From Cherax quadricarinatus (Eukaryota; Arthropoda; Malacostraca; Decapoda; Parastacidae), in NCBI RefSeq assembly GCF_038502225.1, contig NC_091341.1:7553035-7617034 (forward strand): a stretch of 64,000 nucleotides of DNA, given 5' to 3'. The notes beneath the pieces are model-generated. The model ran no database searches and was not told the DNA's origin. It was given only the letters and a program-made list of their open reading frames with translations. Position numbers and translations under genes: made by a program. Below are positions 31,664 through 41,925 of this stretch, piece by piece. Position 1 is the first letter of the stretch, and every line of letters begins with the position of its first letter.

Positions 31664-31785
31664 TACAACCTGGCTGCTACAACCTGGCTGCTACAACCTG
31701 GCTGCTACAACCTGGCTGCTACAACCTGGCTGCTACAACCTGGCTGCTACAACCTGGCTGCTACAACCTGGCTGCTACAACCTGT
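31664..31785 (+). repeat. 14-bp tandem array, about 9 units
   Basis: Unit GCTGCTACAACCTG, nearly perfect. Confidence 0.95.
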
Positions 31786-31789
31786 GTTG

Positions 31790-33195
31790 CTAAAGTCTCC
31801 GATGCTTTGTTGTGATGAACCGTGGTGTAGGAATATTACCATTTATCGCAAAATGAATTAGGGCACAATATATTTCAGTACGCCATGAAATGTGTGACTA
31901 GGTGTAACATCGAATGAAGATGATGAATTGCTCGCGGAATTTCATTCTTGGGAGAAGTAATAATGAGATCAATGAGAAGTGTTGCACCGGAGGATAGCAT
32001 GAAGTGAATATGAAGGCAAGGAGTGAAAGAAGCGTGCGTGAAGGGACTGTGTATAAAAGAAATGAGTATGAAGGAAGTGGGTGTGATGGAACTGAATCAG
32101 AAGCCAAGTCCTCGGATCATGCGAGTGATCTCTCACAATGACAGTGGTGATGTCACACAAATATATTGAAGAACGTGATGTCTTGCCAGCATACAAAACC
32201 TTTAACTAGCTTTAGTTTCATTCTTAGGTAACATGACGTGGTACCTTCCTGGATCATTACTGTCTACAAACCTGAAACGTGTGGCACTTTTCATATTGTC
32301 TCCATTATTTTTCACTATCTTCTTTGGAACTTCCCTCATTATCATTGATAGGTTGTTATAACCCATCTGCTGCAATATACGAGTTCAGATGTACAAGAAG
32401 TCACAGATAATCTGAGATCTCACAGTATTGCTATAAGACATTGTGATCTGCTTATATCAGAAAGCTCTGTGAATGGTCAGTCTACAACATCTGTGAAGCA
32501 GCGATTGCTAAAATCAGGATGCGATATCGTCACATGTGACAAAAAATGTTGTCACTTGTAAACCTTCCAAACCTGATTATTCTGCATGTATGTTCTGCAT
32601 GTTGCTGTACTTTTTCTGTCTTAGTTACCTGTTCATATGTGTTACTCTATTGTTTAACAATATGCTTTTGCGTGTTACTGTATTATTGTTGCATTTTAAT
32701 AAAATTTTCTTGTATATTGCTGTGATTTTTTGTATGTTATGTAATTCTTGCATCATACTGTTTTATTCTTTCGTTTTCCTTCTTAAATGTTCATATGCTG
32801 TTCTTTTATGATATTGTAAAGATCATGTATGATACAGGTTCCAAGAACTACAAACTTTCCTGCTACATCTTTCACAACAGTGTCTTCCATACTGGAATTC
32901 ATGTCTCGTAGGATCTCTCTCTCTCACTCTCATTTACACGTATTCCCCTAATAGTAGAAAGACACAACGAACTAATTTTATGTTTTAAAGAGGTGGACGG
33001 GTAAGCCAGTGGAAGGCATCGGTCACATGACCAAAAGTTCCAGTGGCAAGACATCATGTGACCAGCGTCTACATCCAAATTCTGTCAATAACAGTTCTGT
33101 CATGCACATTGTTATACTAAAGAAGCAATAGACAAATTCCAACTGTTTAATTTACTTAATAAGTATTTTACAATTCTTTCTGATACTATGTGTGG
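31790..33195. other. No feature recognised
   Basis: Mixed sequence without long conserved frames. The 91-residue frame at 32536-32811 is hydrophobic and low in complexity, and nothing in it marks a real gene. Confidence 0.55.
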
Positions 33196-33302
33196 TTGTT
33201 ATAAACTGTATCAGTATAAACTGTATCAGTATAAACTGTATCAGTATAAACTGTATCAGTATAAACTGTATCAGTATAAACTGTATCAGTATAAACTGTA
33301 TC
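33196..33302 (+). repeat. 15-bp tandem array, about 7 units
   Basis: Unit GTATAAACTGTATCA, near-perfect. Confidence 0.95.
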
Positions 33303-33354
33303 ACGTGTGTAGAGACATGACCATCTAAATGTTTTAGTTATTCATGTCTCTTTA

Positions 33355-33368
33355 CAGACAAAAAGATG
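33355..33368 (+). repeat. Target duplication, left
   Basis: CAGACAAAAAGATG, identical to 33572-33585. Confidence 0.9.
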
Positions 33369-33571
33369 GAAATAAATGGTATAAAATACCGACACAATGG
33401 AAATATAAACACATATGCAGTATAATGTGATCCTTTATTGACAACGTTTCACCCACACAGTGGGCTTTTTCAAGTCACACACAGATCTGTGTGTGACTTG
33501 AAAAAGCCCACTGTGTGGGTGAAACGTTGCCAATAAAGGATCACATTATACTGCATATGTGTTTATATTTC
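33369..33571 (-). mobile_element. Palindromic hammerhead-like element, 203 bp
   Basis: Arms 33400-33485 and 33486-33571 are near-perfect reverse complements with no spacer. Each arm has a CCCAC/GTGGG stem next to GAAACGTTG, and an AATAAA close by (33522-33527). The one-sided tail (33369-33399) holds GGTATAAAATACC. Together with a 14-bp duplication this repeats the layout of 8062-8420 in reverse orientation. The CUGAUGA half of the core is not kept (CTTGAAAAAG instead). Confidence 0.83.
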
Positions 33572-33585
33572 CAGACAAAAAGATG
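33572..33585 (+). repeat. Target duplication, right
   Basis: CAGACAAAAAGATG, partner of 33355-33368. Confidence 0.9.
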
Positions 33586-33589
33586 CTAA

Positions 33590-33930
33590 AACATCCAGAA
33601 ATTATTATGTCGTAATTTCTGTAAAATGCCCCAGTTGCTAAGGCAGTTTCAAAAGTTATTTTTTTAGCAGTTTGATTACTTACTTTCCTAAAGGGTAAGA
33701 GTCACTTTAGTTACAGAGGTCATTTAAAAGACAACGCTAGTGAGAAATGTGAAGATGTTGAGTGAAAGACATTGGGTTGCTCCTTACCTTATGTAGGGTA
33801 AACATTACTCAGAAATAATAATTAAGTCTCAATTTTCTCTCGGTATTTCTTTCACATCTTCATTTATCTCAATAATATTACATAAAAAATATCTTGATCT
33901 CATAAGCTAGAAAATATAATTTACTATCTC
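33590..33930. other. No feature recognised
   Basis: AT-rich, no long frame and no repeat seen. Confidence 0.5.
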
Positions 33931-33947
33931 AGGCGACACCTTAACCA

Positions 33948-34092
33948 ACAGTGTTCCATCATCAGGAACACTATCTATCTAAAAGTTACTTTTACCTGCA
34001 GTGCTCCATCATCAGGTGCACTATCTAAAAGTTACTTTTACCTGCAGTGCTCCATCATCAGGAACACTATCTATCTAAAAGTTACTTTTACC
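33948..34092 (+). repeat. Short tandem array, 3 units of about 50-60 bp
   Basis: Each unit contains GTGCTCCATCATCAGG and CTAAAAGTTACTTTTACC (the last word is nearly its own reverse complement). Confidence 0.88.
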
Positions 34093-34475
34093 GATAAATT
34101 AAATTTCGGAAATTCTTATTTATCGGTAATTGTTATTTATCTTCCTGGTGTCATCCTCTTCCTCGTATCATCACTCTTACTCTGCCTACATACCACAGGC
34201 TGATTTTTGCCTGTTCTGAAACTATTTATGCTGTTAGCTCCATCATCCTGCTCTTAGCTTACTGACATGAATTGTATTTGCAAGGGTCGAGACTCAGCTC
34301 CCGGCCTTGCCTTATAGATTGCTGTTATCAGCATAGCCGATTTCTGGCCTCTTAGACGTTATCATATTTACTTCTGAAACTGTGTCATGAGTTTGTCTCC
34401 GCTGTTGACTCGTCCAAATCATTCCATACATGTACATTGCTTATCCACGCCTTCAGGAAAAGATATTATTATTAA
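34093..34475. other. No feature recognised
   Basis: No long frame or tandem array. GGGTCGAGACTCAGCTCCCG at 34285 looks like a scrap of a LINE C-type 3' end. Confidence 0.45.
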
Positions 34476-34930
34476 AGTTTGCGACCACTGTCAGCCTCAG
34501 AGTTAGCTATCCCTGAGTTACCAGACCCTGCCACGTGGAGGCCAGTGGCTCGTCTTTAGGGTCCCTCCCCCCTACTCTCTACCATCTTGGGGCTTCCCTC
34601 AGGTCCATGTGTCCAGGAGTCCACCTGTGTCCCCTCAGGTATTCTCTCTTTCACACTTTTCCAAGGTACGCTCCTCTTTCTCTTGCCTTCTCTCTGCTTA
34701 CCTACTGGTTCATGTTTCCAGGTCTCCATCCGTGGGCCCCCGGATGTTAACCCTTCCACATTCCCCACTTCCAGTTGTTTTGGTGCTTCGCCTAGTTCCA
34801 TGTCTCCAGAAGTCCATCTGTGTCCCCTCAGATGAACTTCCTTCCTCACTTCCCCAGGTTCTGCATTTGATATTCCCAGGTCAGTGGTTCCCCACTTCCC
34901 TAAGGTTAGCAGTTTTTGGCCCCTTCCCAG
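34476..34930 (+). repeat. Dispersed repeat R1, copy 2
   Basis: Starts TTTGCGACCACTGTCAGCCT and runs parallel to 16586-16930, with more internal units built on CATGTGTCCAGGAGTCCA and TCCATCTGTGTCCCCTCAGA. Confidence 0.72.
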
Positions 34931-34987
34931 TGACTTTGCTGGATGGAAACTTGGCCTTGTCTAGGTGGTCTACTGCCGAGACTGTCC

Positions 34988-35046
34988 AGGTGGGTGGAAT
35001 TACAGGAAGGGACACACAGAAAACTGTGTCCTGTAATTACACCCAC
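34988..35046 (+). repeat. Hairpin-forming dispersed repeat, copy 2
   Basis: A 59-base near-perfect fold-back (GGTGGGTGGAATTACAGG with its complement at 35030-35046). It shares the ACACAGAAAACTGTGTCC-type loop with copy 1. Confidence 0.7.
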
Positions 35047-35109
35047 CAAGACAGCCTGGAACAGTAGACCAGCTAGACGAGACGAAGCTCTCACCCATCT
35101 CATCCACCA

Positions 35110-35585
35110 AGCAGAGGTTACTAACTGAAAATCTCAGACTTCCATTTATGTTTCACTCTGTGTCCAAGAAATTTGTTTTTGCTTATGTAGCTGTATAACT
35201 GTGTATGAACGTTTTATTATGGCTACATATGTGTGTTCGTGTGCGAATTTATTTCTTCCCACCATGAAAACTGCAACAAATAGTGTCCGCTTTTCTTTGT
35301 GTAGTATTTAATTCTTTACTCACACAGATATGTTTGCACCTCTAATCAAACATACACAAATACACACCCATACACACAAATACACACCCGTACACACAAA
35401 TACACACCCGTACACACAAATACACACCCACACACATGATAATCACTACACATTTTCCTCTTGTACCTCTCTAACATATAAGTAATCATAATTTCCCTCG
35501 CACACGTATAGTATGTGGCAATTCAAACTACATCACTCACACACATGTTCACAAATGTTCGCACATGTTCAAAAATTATTCTTAA
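35110..35585. other. No gene; short 20-bp tandem at 35351-35438
   Basis: Apart from about five units of ACACACCCGTACACACAAAT, nothing is recognised. Confidence 0.7.
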
Positions 35586-36752
35586 GTGTTACTGTGTTCT
35601 TCCTTGTTACTGTAATGTACTGGTTTTCTGTGTTACTTTACGGGTCTTTTGTGTTACAGTATTGGTCTTGTGTTACTGTACTGGTCTTGTGTGTTACTGT
35701 ACTGTACAGGTCTACGTTACTGTACTGTACTGATCTTTGCTACTGTATTGTCGTGTACTGTCTTCTGTGATACTGTACTGGTTTTCTGTGTTACTCTACT
35801 GGTCTTCTGTGTTACTATACTGGTATTTTGTGTTTCTATACTGGTATTCTGTGTTTCTGAATTACACTGTTATTCTGTTTTACTGTACTGTATTGTTGTG
35901 ATTGTATTGGTCTTCTGTGTTGCTGTACTGTTGCTTTGTGTTGCTGTACTGTTGCTTTGTGTTATTGTACTGCTCTTATGTGTTATTCTACAGTTTTTCT
36001 GTGTTACTGCACGGGTCTTCCGTGCTACTGTACTGTAATGTACAGTTCTTCTGTGTTACTGTACTGTTCTTCAATGTTACTGTACTGTTTTTCTGTGTTA
36101 TTGTACTGTTCTTCTGTGTTATTGTACTGTTTTATTCTTCTGTGTTATTGTACTGTACTGTTCTTCTGTTTTAATATACAGTGCTGTACTGTTCTTCTTA
36201 GTTGCTGTACTAATCTTCTGTGTTACTGTACTGTTCTTCTTTGTTACTGTACTTTACTGTGTTACTGTACTGGTGTTCTATGCTACTGTTCTGTTCTTTT
36301 GTGTTACTGTAGTATACTGTTTGTCTGTCACAGTACTGTTCTTCTGTGTTACTGTGCTGTACTGGTCATTGCTGTTAATATACTGTTCTTCTGTGTTACT
36401 GGACTGGTCTTCTATGTTACTGTACTGGTATTCTGTGTTACTGTCCAGGTCTTCTGTGTTACTGTACTGATATTCTTTGTTACTGTACTGGTATTCTGTG
36501 TTACTGTACTCTACTGGTTTTCTGTGTTACTGTACTAGTATTCTGTGTTACTGTACTGGTCTTCTATGTTACTGTCCAGGTATTCTGTGTTACTGTCCAG
36601 GTATTCTGTGTTACTGTCCAGGTATTCTGTGTTACTGTCCAGGTATTCTGTGTTACTGTACTAGTATTCTGTGTTACTGTACTGGTATTCTGTGTTACTG
36701 TAATGGTATTGTGTGTTACTGTACTGATATTCTTTGTTACTGTACTGGTATT
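35586..36752 (-). repeat. 21-bp satellite array, second locus, opposite orientation
   Basis: About 55 units. Read on the minus strand they give AGACCAGTACAGTAACACAG-type units, the same as 3541-5959. It is more diverged on the left and more regular on the right (36560-36660). Frames crossing it are by-products. The one at 36564-38681 runs on from LINE G'' because the unit keeps its frame. Confidence 0.93.
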
Positions 36753-36756
36753 AAAT

Positions 36757-38581
36757 GAACACATCTTCCATGGAGGGGTGAAATGCTCTTGTTGCCTACA
36801 GTGATACAGTTCATGCAGGTTATAAAACTTAATGCAATTGCACGTTTTCACAATCCATTTAGATCTGTGTGTATTTACCTCTAGACACTTGGTAAGATTC
36901 ACTGTGACAGTGTCTGGTTCGTTTCTCAACATTCTAATACCGAGTACAGTGTTAATTTCAACAATTCTATCACTGATACTAGAAATACCAAGCTCCTTCC
37001 TCATGTTAAGAACTTTTGTAGATCTGGGACAGCCAAGAATAATCCTGAGAGCTTCATTTTGCATTAACTCCAAGGGTCGGAGAGAACTTTCTCTAGCTAA
37101 TATCAACATGGGAGCAGCATAATCAATTAAGGACCTAACATAGGCTATGTACATCATTCTCACGATTCTCACATTAGCACCATAGTTGGGATTGTAGCCT
37201 GCAACAGCTTTGAGAGCATTTAGCCTAGCTTTACATTTCTTGTTTAGTTGTGGTATAGTGGATTTGTTAAAGAGTGCATCTACACCAAGATATCTGTAAG
37301 TTTTAACGTAGCTAATGATTTCACCCTGCAAATAGATGGGTGGGGGATGTCGTTTGCTTGTTAATATCATAGTTTTAGAGGAAGATATTATGAGGCCTAG
37401 TCGATTACAAATTGCTTGAACTTCATTAAGAATGGTATTCATCTTCTTATGCCCTGTTGTATGGATCATGATGTCATCAGCATAGCTTATAGCTATATGT
37501 TTAGGTGAGGCAGGTAGAGCATTTAGGAGAGCATTAATCAGAATATTAAATAGCATGGGACTAAGAACTCCTCCCTGCGGTGTACCTAAAGACATTTCTT
37601 TAGAATCACTTCTGAAGCCTTGGTAAAGGACACAGGATACTCTATTTGACAGGTATCCTATTATCCAGCAGAGTAAGCTACCACCAATATTCATTTTGGC
37701 TAGTTCATGTAGTATAACGGTTCTGTTCGCAATATCAAATGCAGATTTTAGATCAAGAAAAGTGGTAAAACTAGTAGAGGTGTGTGCAATGAGAAAGGTG
37801 GAAATACAGTTCTGCACACTTTTACCTTTCATGAACCTATAGAGGTAGGGGGAAAGTTGATGTCTGATTCTGTAGTACAGTCTGTTAAGCATCATTCTTT
37901 CAAAAGTTTTACAAAGACAACTAGTTAAGGAGATCGGCCTAAATGTATCAGGCTGTTGGGGCTTAGGGATAGGCACAATGAGACTATGGGTCCAGGAAGT
38001 AGGAAGAACGCCCTCAATGTAACTGAGATTATACAGTGCCAACAAAGGGTTATCAGGCACGTGCCTTAGAGTTCTGAGAATATCATAGGTTATACCATCC
38101 TCTCCAGGAGCAGTTGATCGACCTTTGGTTAATGCATTATCTAATTCATACTCGGTAAAGAGGCAATCACTCTCATCAATATTTTGGCTCATAAAATTAA
38201 TCAGTTTCAACATTTCTTCAGAAGTACTCTCTAAATTTTTTCTAATATGAGATGGAAGGCTTTCATGCCTGGATGTTTTGGACCAGTCATTTATGAGGTC
38301 ATTTACTTTTTCAAGAGGAAAGGGATGAGCAACATTGCCAGTCTTTTTCCTGGTTATTTTATTTATACCTTTCCAAGCCAAACTCAAAGGGGTGGACCTA
38401 TTTAATCCACTAACAAACTGTTCCCATTCCTGTTGCCTAAGTTCTTCCTTTCTATTCCTTGCATTTGTTAGTGCAGCTTGGAACGTTCTGAGCAGGTCTG
38501 GGGTTCTACATTCACGGTATGCTTTACCAATCCTCCTAGCTGCATGTGTTAGATTGCGCAGCTGTGGATCATTATAGTATT
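36757..38581 (-). mobile_element. LINE G'' fragment, RT part only
   Basis: The minus strand is almost identical to 54333-56170 of LINE G. Both ends are cut: the 5' end at the CKYYNDPQL codons and the 3' end at 36757, where it meets the 21-bp satellite. A LINE that lacks its 3' end did not arise by simple truncated insertion. Confidence 0.9.
36765..38581 (-). pseudogene. Reverse transcriptase of LINE G'', intact core
   Basis: About 605 residues of open frame with GEDGITYDILR, FRPISLTSC, motif A (FTTFLDLKSAFDI), motif B (LGTPQGGVLSPMLFNI) and the active site YADD (SYADDIMIHTT, near 37480). The related G copy has a stop after RLY and YAYD instead of YADD; both are intact here (RLYYRIR, YADD). 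Endonuclease and RNase H are missing, so it is a fragment and not a working gene. The frame continues into satellite DNA at its 3' end. Confidence 0.88.
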
Positions 38582-38585
38582 TACA

Positions 38586-39130
38586 TTGGCTCTCAAAGAA
38601 ATTGGAGCACGCATCAATAACTGGGCCTCTACCCTTCAAACAGAACTGTTTGCCATACTCCTTGCACTCAAATGCGTCCATGTATCTAAGGTTGACACTT
38701 TAATTGTAACTGATTCTCTGTCATCCATAAATACTCTCAACTCGTTAAGTATAAATTGTGGCATGCTTGTGTCAAAAGCCAGACACAGGTATGGTAAGAT
38801 TGTGGACAGTGGAGTCAGAGTGCACATGCTGTGGATTCCATCTCACATTGGTCTTCAGATGCATGATAGAACTGATAAATTGGCTAAGCTGTATGCTTTC
38901 GAAGATGGAGTAGATTACAATCTTTGGTTGTCAGTTAGCAGTTTGAGAACAATAATACGAAAAGAACTTCAATTGAACTTTATTGACTTAAGACTCAGGG
39001 AGATTGACACCAGTCAGTCCATCCATCATCATTCCATCATGGAGGAGGAGCCACATGCCTATGGTGCATCCAACAAGATAAGCAGACTCTTGGATGTCAC
39101 CACCACCCGGCTCCGGCTGTCACTACCGCC
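38586..39130 (+). pseudogene. RNase H domain fragment of G-related LINE
   Basis: RINNWASTLQTELFAILLAL carries the catalytic Glu, VTDSLSSI an Asp, LWIPSHIG the His and DRTDKLAK the last Asp. The first Asp (TDGS) is cut off at the left end. The frame degrades near 39100 with a doubled CCACCCGGCTCCGGCTG-type word (39106-39144). Confidence 0.8.
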
Positions 39131-39234
39131 CGGCTCCGGCTGGGTTACAAGTATCTATGGCAGGTTAAATCTCCACCACCAGTTGTAGACCAAACGAAAT
39201 GTAAACCTTGCCAGATGGACTATTGTCACACCTT

Positions 39235-39388
39235 GCATCATTATGTACTGGAGTGCGTCACACCCTGCATCATTATGTAATGAAGTGTGTCACACCCTGC
39301 GTCGTTAGGTACTGAAGTACGTCACGCTCTGCGTCATTATGTTCTGTAATGCGTCACACCCTGCGTCATTATGTACTGGAGTGCGATA
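39235..39388 (+). repeat. Tandem array of about 37 bp, 4-5 units, inside a LINE
   Basis: Units built on GCGTCACACCCTGCGTCATT and ATGTACTGGAGT. The coding sequence around it matches the H-x-L-x-C region of the RNase H-bearing LINE, so the array grew inside the element. Confidence 0.82.
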
Positions 39389-39599
39389 AAATTAATGCAT
39401 TCAGAGACAACTTACTCAGAAATGTTCAAGATATGTCAAAGTATTTTATCTACAGTAGTATATTACAGACCATTCTGGAGAAATACCCTGACTTTTCTCA
39501 CTGTAAATAAAGCATTACCACTTTGTGTGTGTGTACTTACTTATATGTGGTTGCAGGGATCAAGTCATAGTTCCCGGCCCCACCTCTTCACTGGTCGAT

Positions 39600-40640
39600 A
39601 TTAAGTCACACTCTGTTCAATGAGCTTTATCATACCTCTTCTTAAAGCTATGTATGGAACTTGCCTCTACTACTTCACTCTCCAGATTATTGCACTTCCT
39701 AACATCCTTATGATTCGTCTAGGTTTTCAATTTCCAACTGTGGCCCCTTGTTCCTGTATCCCATCTCTGAAACATTCAAGCCTTGTCCACCTTGTCAATT
39801 CCTCTCAGTATTTTACACGTCGTTATCACGTCCCCCCCTCTCTCTCCTATCCACTTGTGTTATCTAGTTAAGTTTCCCTTAACTCTTTATCCTTCCCAAT
39901 CTTCATGACTTTACACTTACTGGGGTTAAACTCCAGGAACATTTGTCAGACCAGACTTGTAGTCTGTCCAGATCCCCTTGTAATCATTACCTTTGTAAAT
40001 TGTGAATTCGTTACCTCTGTAACTTGCTTAACTATCAAAACTTTGGAGTCCAGTCCCTGGACCAATTATGTACCTCTGTAATCTTTTGACTACCGCCCAC
40101 AGGATGGGTATGGGGTGCATAATAAACATATTAAACTAAGTACCAACACTCGTTGTTTCCTTCCTGTCAGGCATTTCATGACCCATTGCAGTACCTTCCT
40201 TTCCCTACTCCTCTAATATTTGCAAAAGTCTCTTGTGTGGTACTGTGCCAAAAGCCTCCTTGCAGTCCAAAAAGATGCAAACTACCCATCCCTCTCTCTC
40301 CTGTCTTACTTGTTACCTTATAGTAGAACTCAAGTAGATTTGTAACACAGGATTTCCCATCTCCAAAGCCATGCTGACTGTCATGTATGAGCCCAATCTT
40401 TTCTATGTGCTCCACCATTCTTCTCCTGATAATCTTTTCCATGATTTTACATACAAGCCAGTGACACTGATCTGTAGTTTAACGCTGCCTGTGTCTCCTT
40501 TCTTAAAAATTGGAACTACATTTGCTATCTTCCACACCTCAGGCAATTGCCCAGTTTCGACAGATTTACTGAAAAATGCTGCTAGCAGCACAGTTCCTCT
40601 GCTCCCTCTCTCAGGATCCATGGATATGTGTTATCTGGGC
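39600..40640 (-). pseudogene. RT of LINE C antisense, heavily damaged
   Basis: Frames at 40176-40442 and 40403-40621 (minus) give RT motifs before and around NYRPISLTS (decayed here to KLQISVTGLYVK). Further left only scraps such as KCKVMKIG and the TTYKILRGID-type region remain. The catalytic FADD region is missing. Confidence 0.75.
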
Positions 40641-40827
40641 CCACTGCCATTGAGGTATCTAGTTCACTTAGCAGTTTCCTCACCTCCTTCTTGGTTGTGT
40701 GTATTGTATCCAGCACCTGCTGGTACACCCTACTTCTACGGTTTGATGGAAGCAGTTCTGATTGTGAATACCTCTGAATCTTGTGTAAAGTTCATCACAT
40801 ACTTCCTGATCACTCTTTTTGAGCTCC

Positions 40828-40836
40828 CCTCCTTTC
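40828..40836 (+). repeat. Target duplication of LINE D, left
   Basis: CCTCCTTTC, repeated at 45648-45656. It is short, but the LINE C reading frame joins across it. Confidence 0.7.
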
Positions 40837-41049
40837 GTCATCATTATTATTATAATCAAAAAGAAGTGCTAAACCGCAAGGGTTATACAGTACATCAGGG
40901 CAGGAAAGGATGCAGGGGAAATGGGTGGCAAGAGGGAGAGGGGTGATTATTAGGGTATGGAGTGCAGCAGGGCAGTGGATAGTGCAGGGGTAGAGGGTAG
41001 CTAGAGATTAATGTAGAAAGGACAGATGAGAGTTCTAGAGGCATCATCA

Positions 41050-41465
41050 TCAGAGTTTGTGTAGTAAATCATTTACTGTCAAGAAACCAATGAGAGAGTC
41101 TGGATTAAAGAAGGATCCATCAGCAAGAATGGAAGATAAAGAAAGGGCAGCAGAGTGGAGATGACGTTGGAGGTAAATTAAGTGTGCTCGTTGATAGAGT
41201 GGACACTCCAACAGAATGTGGCTAACAGATACTGGAACTTGACAATTCTCACAGAGAGGAACAGGGCGCCTCTCCATGAGATACCCGTGAGAAAGATGAG
41301 TGTGGCCGATGCGAGGACAGGAGAGAGTAGCCTCCCAACCTCGACACTGATGACAAGAAGACGGCCAGAAACCTATTCTCGGTTTAATAGAATGAAGTTT
41401 GTTATGGAGCAGATCAAACCAATGTTGTTGCAAACGGGTTCCTAGGTGGGTAGCAATTTCAGGAA
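41050..41465 (-). pseudogene. C-terminal region of LINE D
   Basis: TDYFPEIATHLGTRLQQ, then WFDLLHNKLHSIKP, CPRIGHTHLSHGYLM, and CENCQVPVSVSHILLECPLY, a C-x2-C-x7-H-x4-C cluster typical after the RNase H domain of I-group LINEs. Ends with a stop at 41050. Confidence 0.82.
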
Positions 41466-41861
41466 AATAGTCTGTGACTGGAACACACCTATATATATAT
41501 AAACTCTTCAGGAACTATGTTTGGATGAAGCTTGTTTGATCCCTACTGAATCCTACATAAGGCTGCCTTGGACTTTAAAAGACCAGCTTTTAAATAAATT
41601 AACCAGAAGAGGCAGGTGTAACGATTCCATTTTCTCGTGGCTCCCTCATTCCCGTGTGACTGAACTTGGTAAGAAAAAAATTATAATATAATTTGCATCT
41701 GGTTGATTGTTATGTATCCATGTCATTAGAGTATTCCACTTTTTGTGGTAGACTGCTAGAAATTTATTCCATTTCCAGGAATAAATTTTTGGTCACATTC
41801 ATGTGATTTAAATTGTGAAAAAATTATCTTAATAAGCCTGTGTGTTGCATGCTATGTACAG

Positions 41862-41925
41862 TGGACCCCCCGTGAATTTGTGGTCTCAAATTTGTGGCTT
41901 CAGTAATTCGTGAATTTTTCTTTAG
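41862..41925 (+). mobile_element. Possible pogo/Tigger-type transposon end
   Basis: TACAGTGGACCCCCCGTGAA at 41858 resembles the terminal repeat of Tigger-like DNA transposons, with TA before it. Only a short piece is present before LINE E sequence begins at about 41926. Confidence 0.4.

Larger units (their letters stand above)
38582..39520 (+). mobile_element. 3' part of a second G-related LINE
   Basis: RNase H region and 3' end of a LINE related to G but clearly diverged from it. It stands head to head with G'' at 38581/38582. A tandem array of about 37 bases (39235-39388) lies where the zinc-binding C-terminal region should be. Confidence 0.72.
39527..40836 (-). mobile_element. LINE C antisense, piece 1 (3' half)
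   Basis: From the 3' end (39527) through C-terminal RT to the linker between endonuclease and RT. Clear minus-strand words are IGLIHDSQHGF, GKSCVTNLLEF and EVWKIANVVPIFKKGD. It has internal losses and an inserted scrap at about 39985-40145 that resembles a LINE G 3' end (ACAGGATGGGTATGGGGTGC, AATAAA). It is cut at 40836 by LINE D and resumes at 45648. Confidence 0.82.

Noticed and set aside
32536..32811. Small membrane protein of 91 residues
   Set aside because: Low-complexity Phe/Leu/Cys composition in T-rich DNA, with no homologue recognised and no other sign of a gene.
36757..39520. Twin-primed inversion of a single LINE G insertion
   Set aside because: The geometry fits, but the left arm is almost identical to LINE G while the right arm is clearly diverged, so they are different elements.
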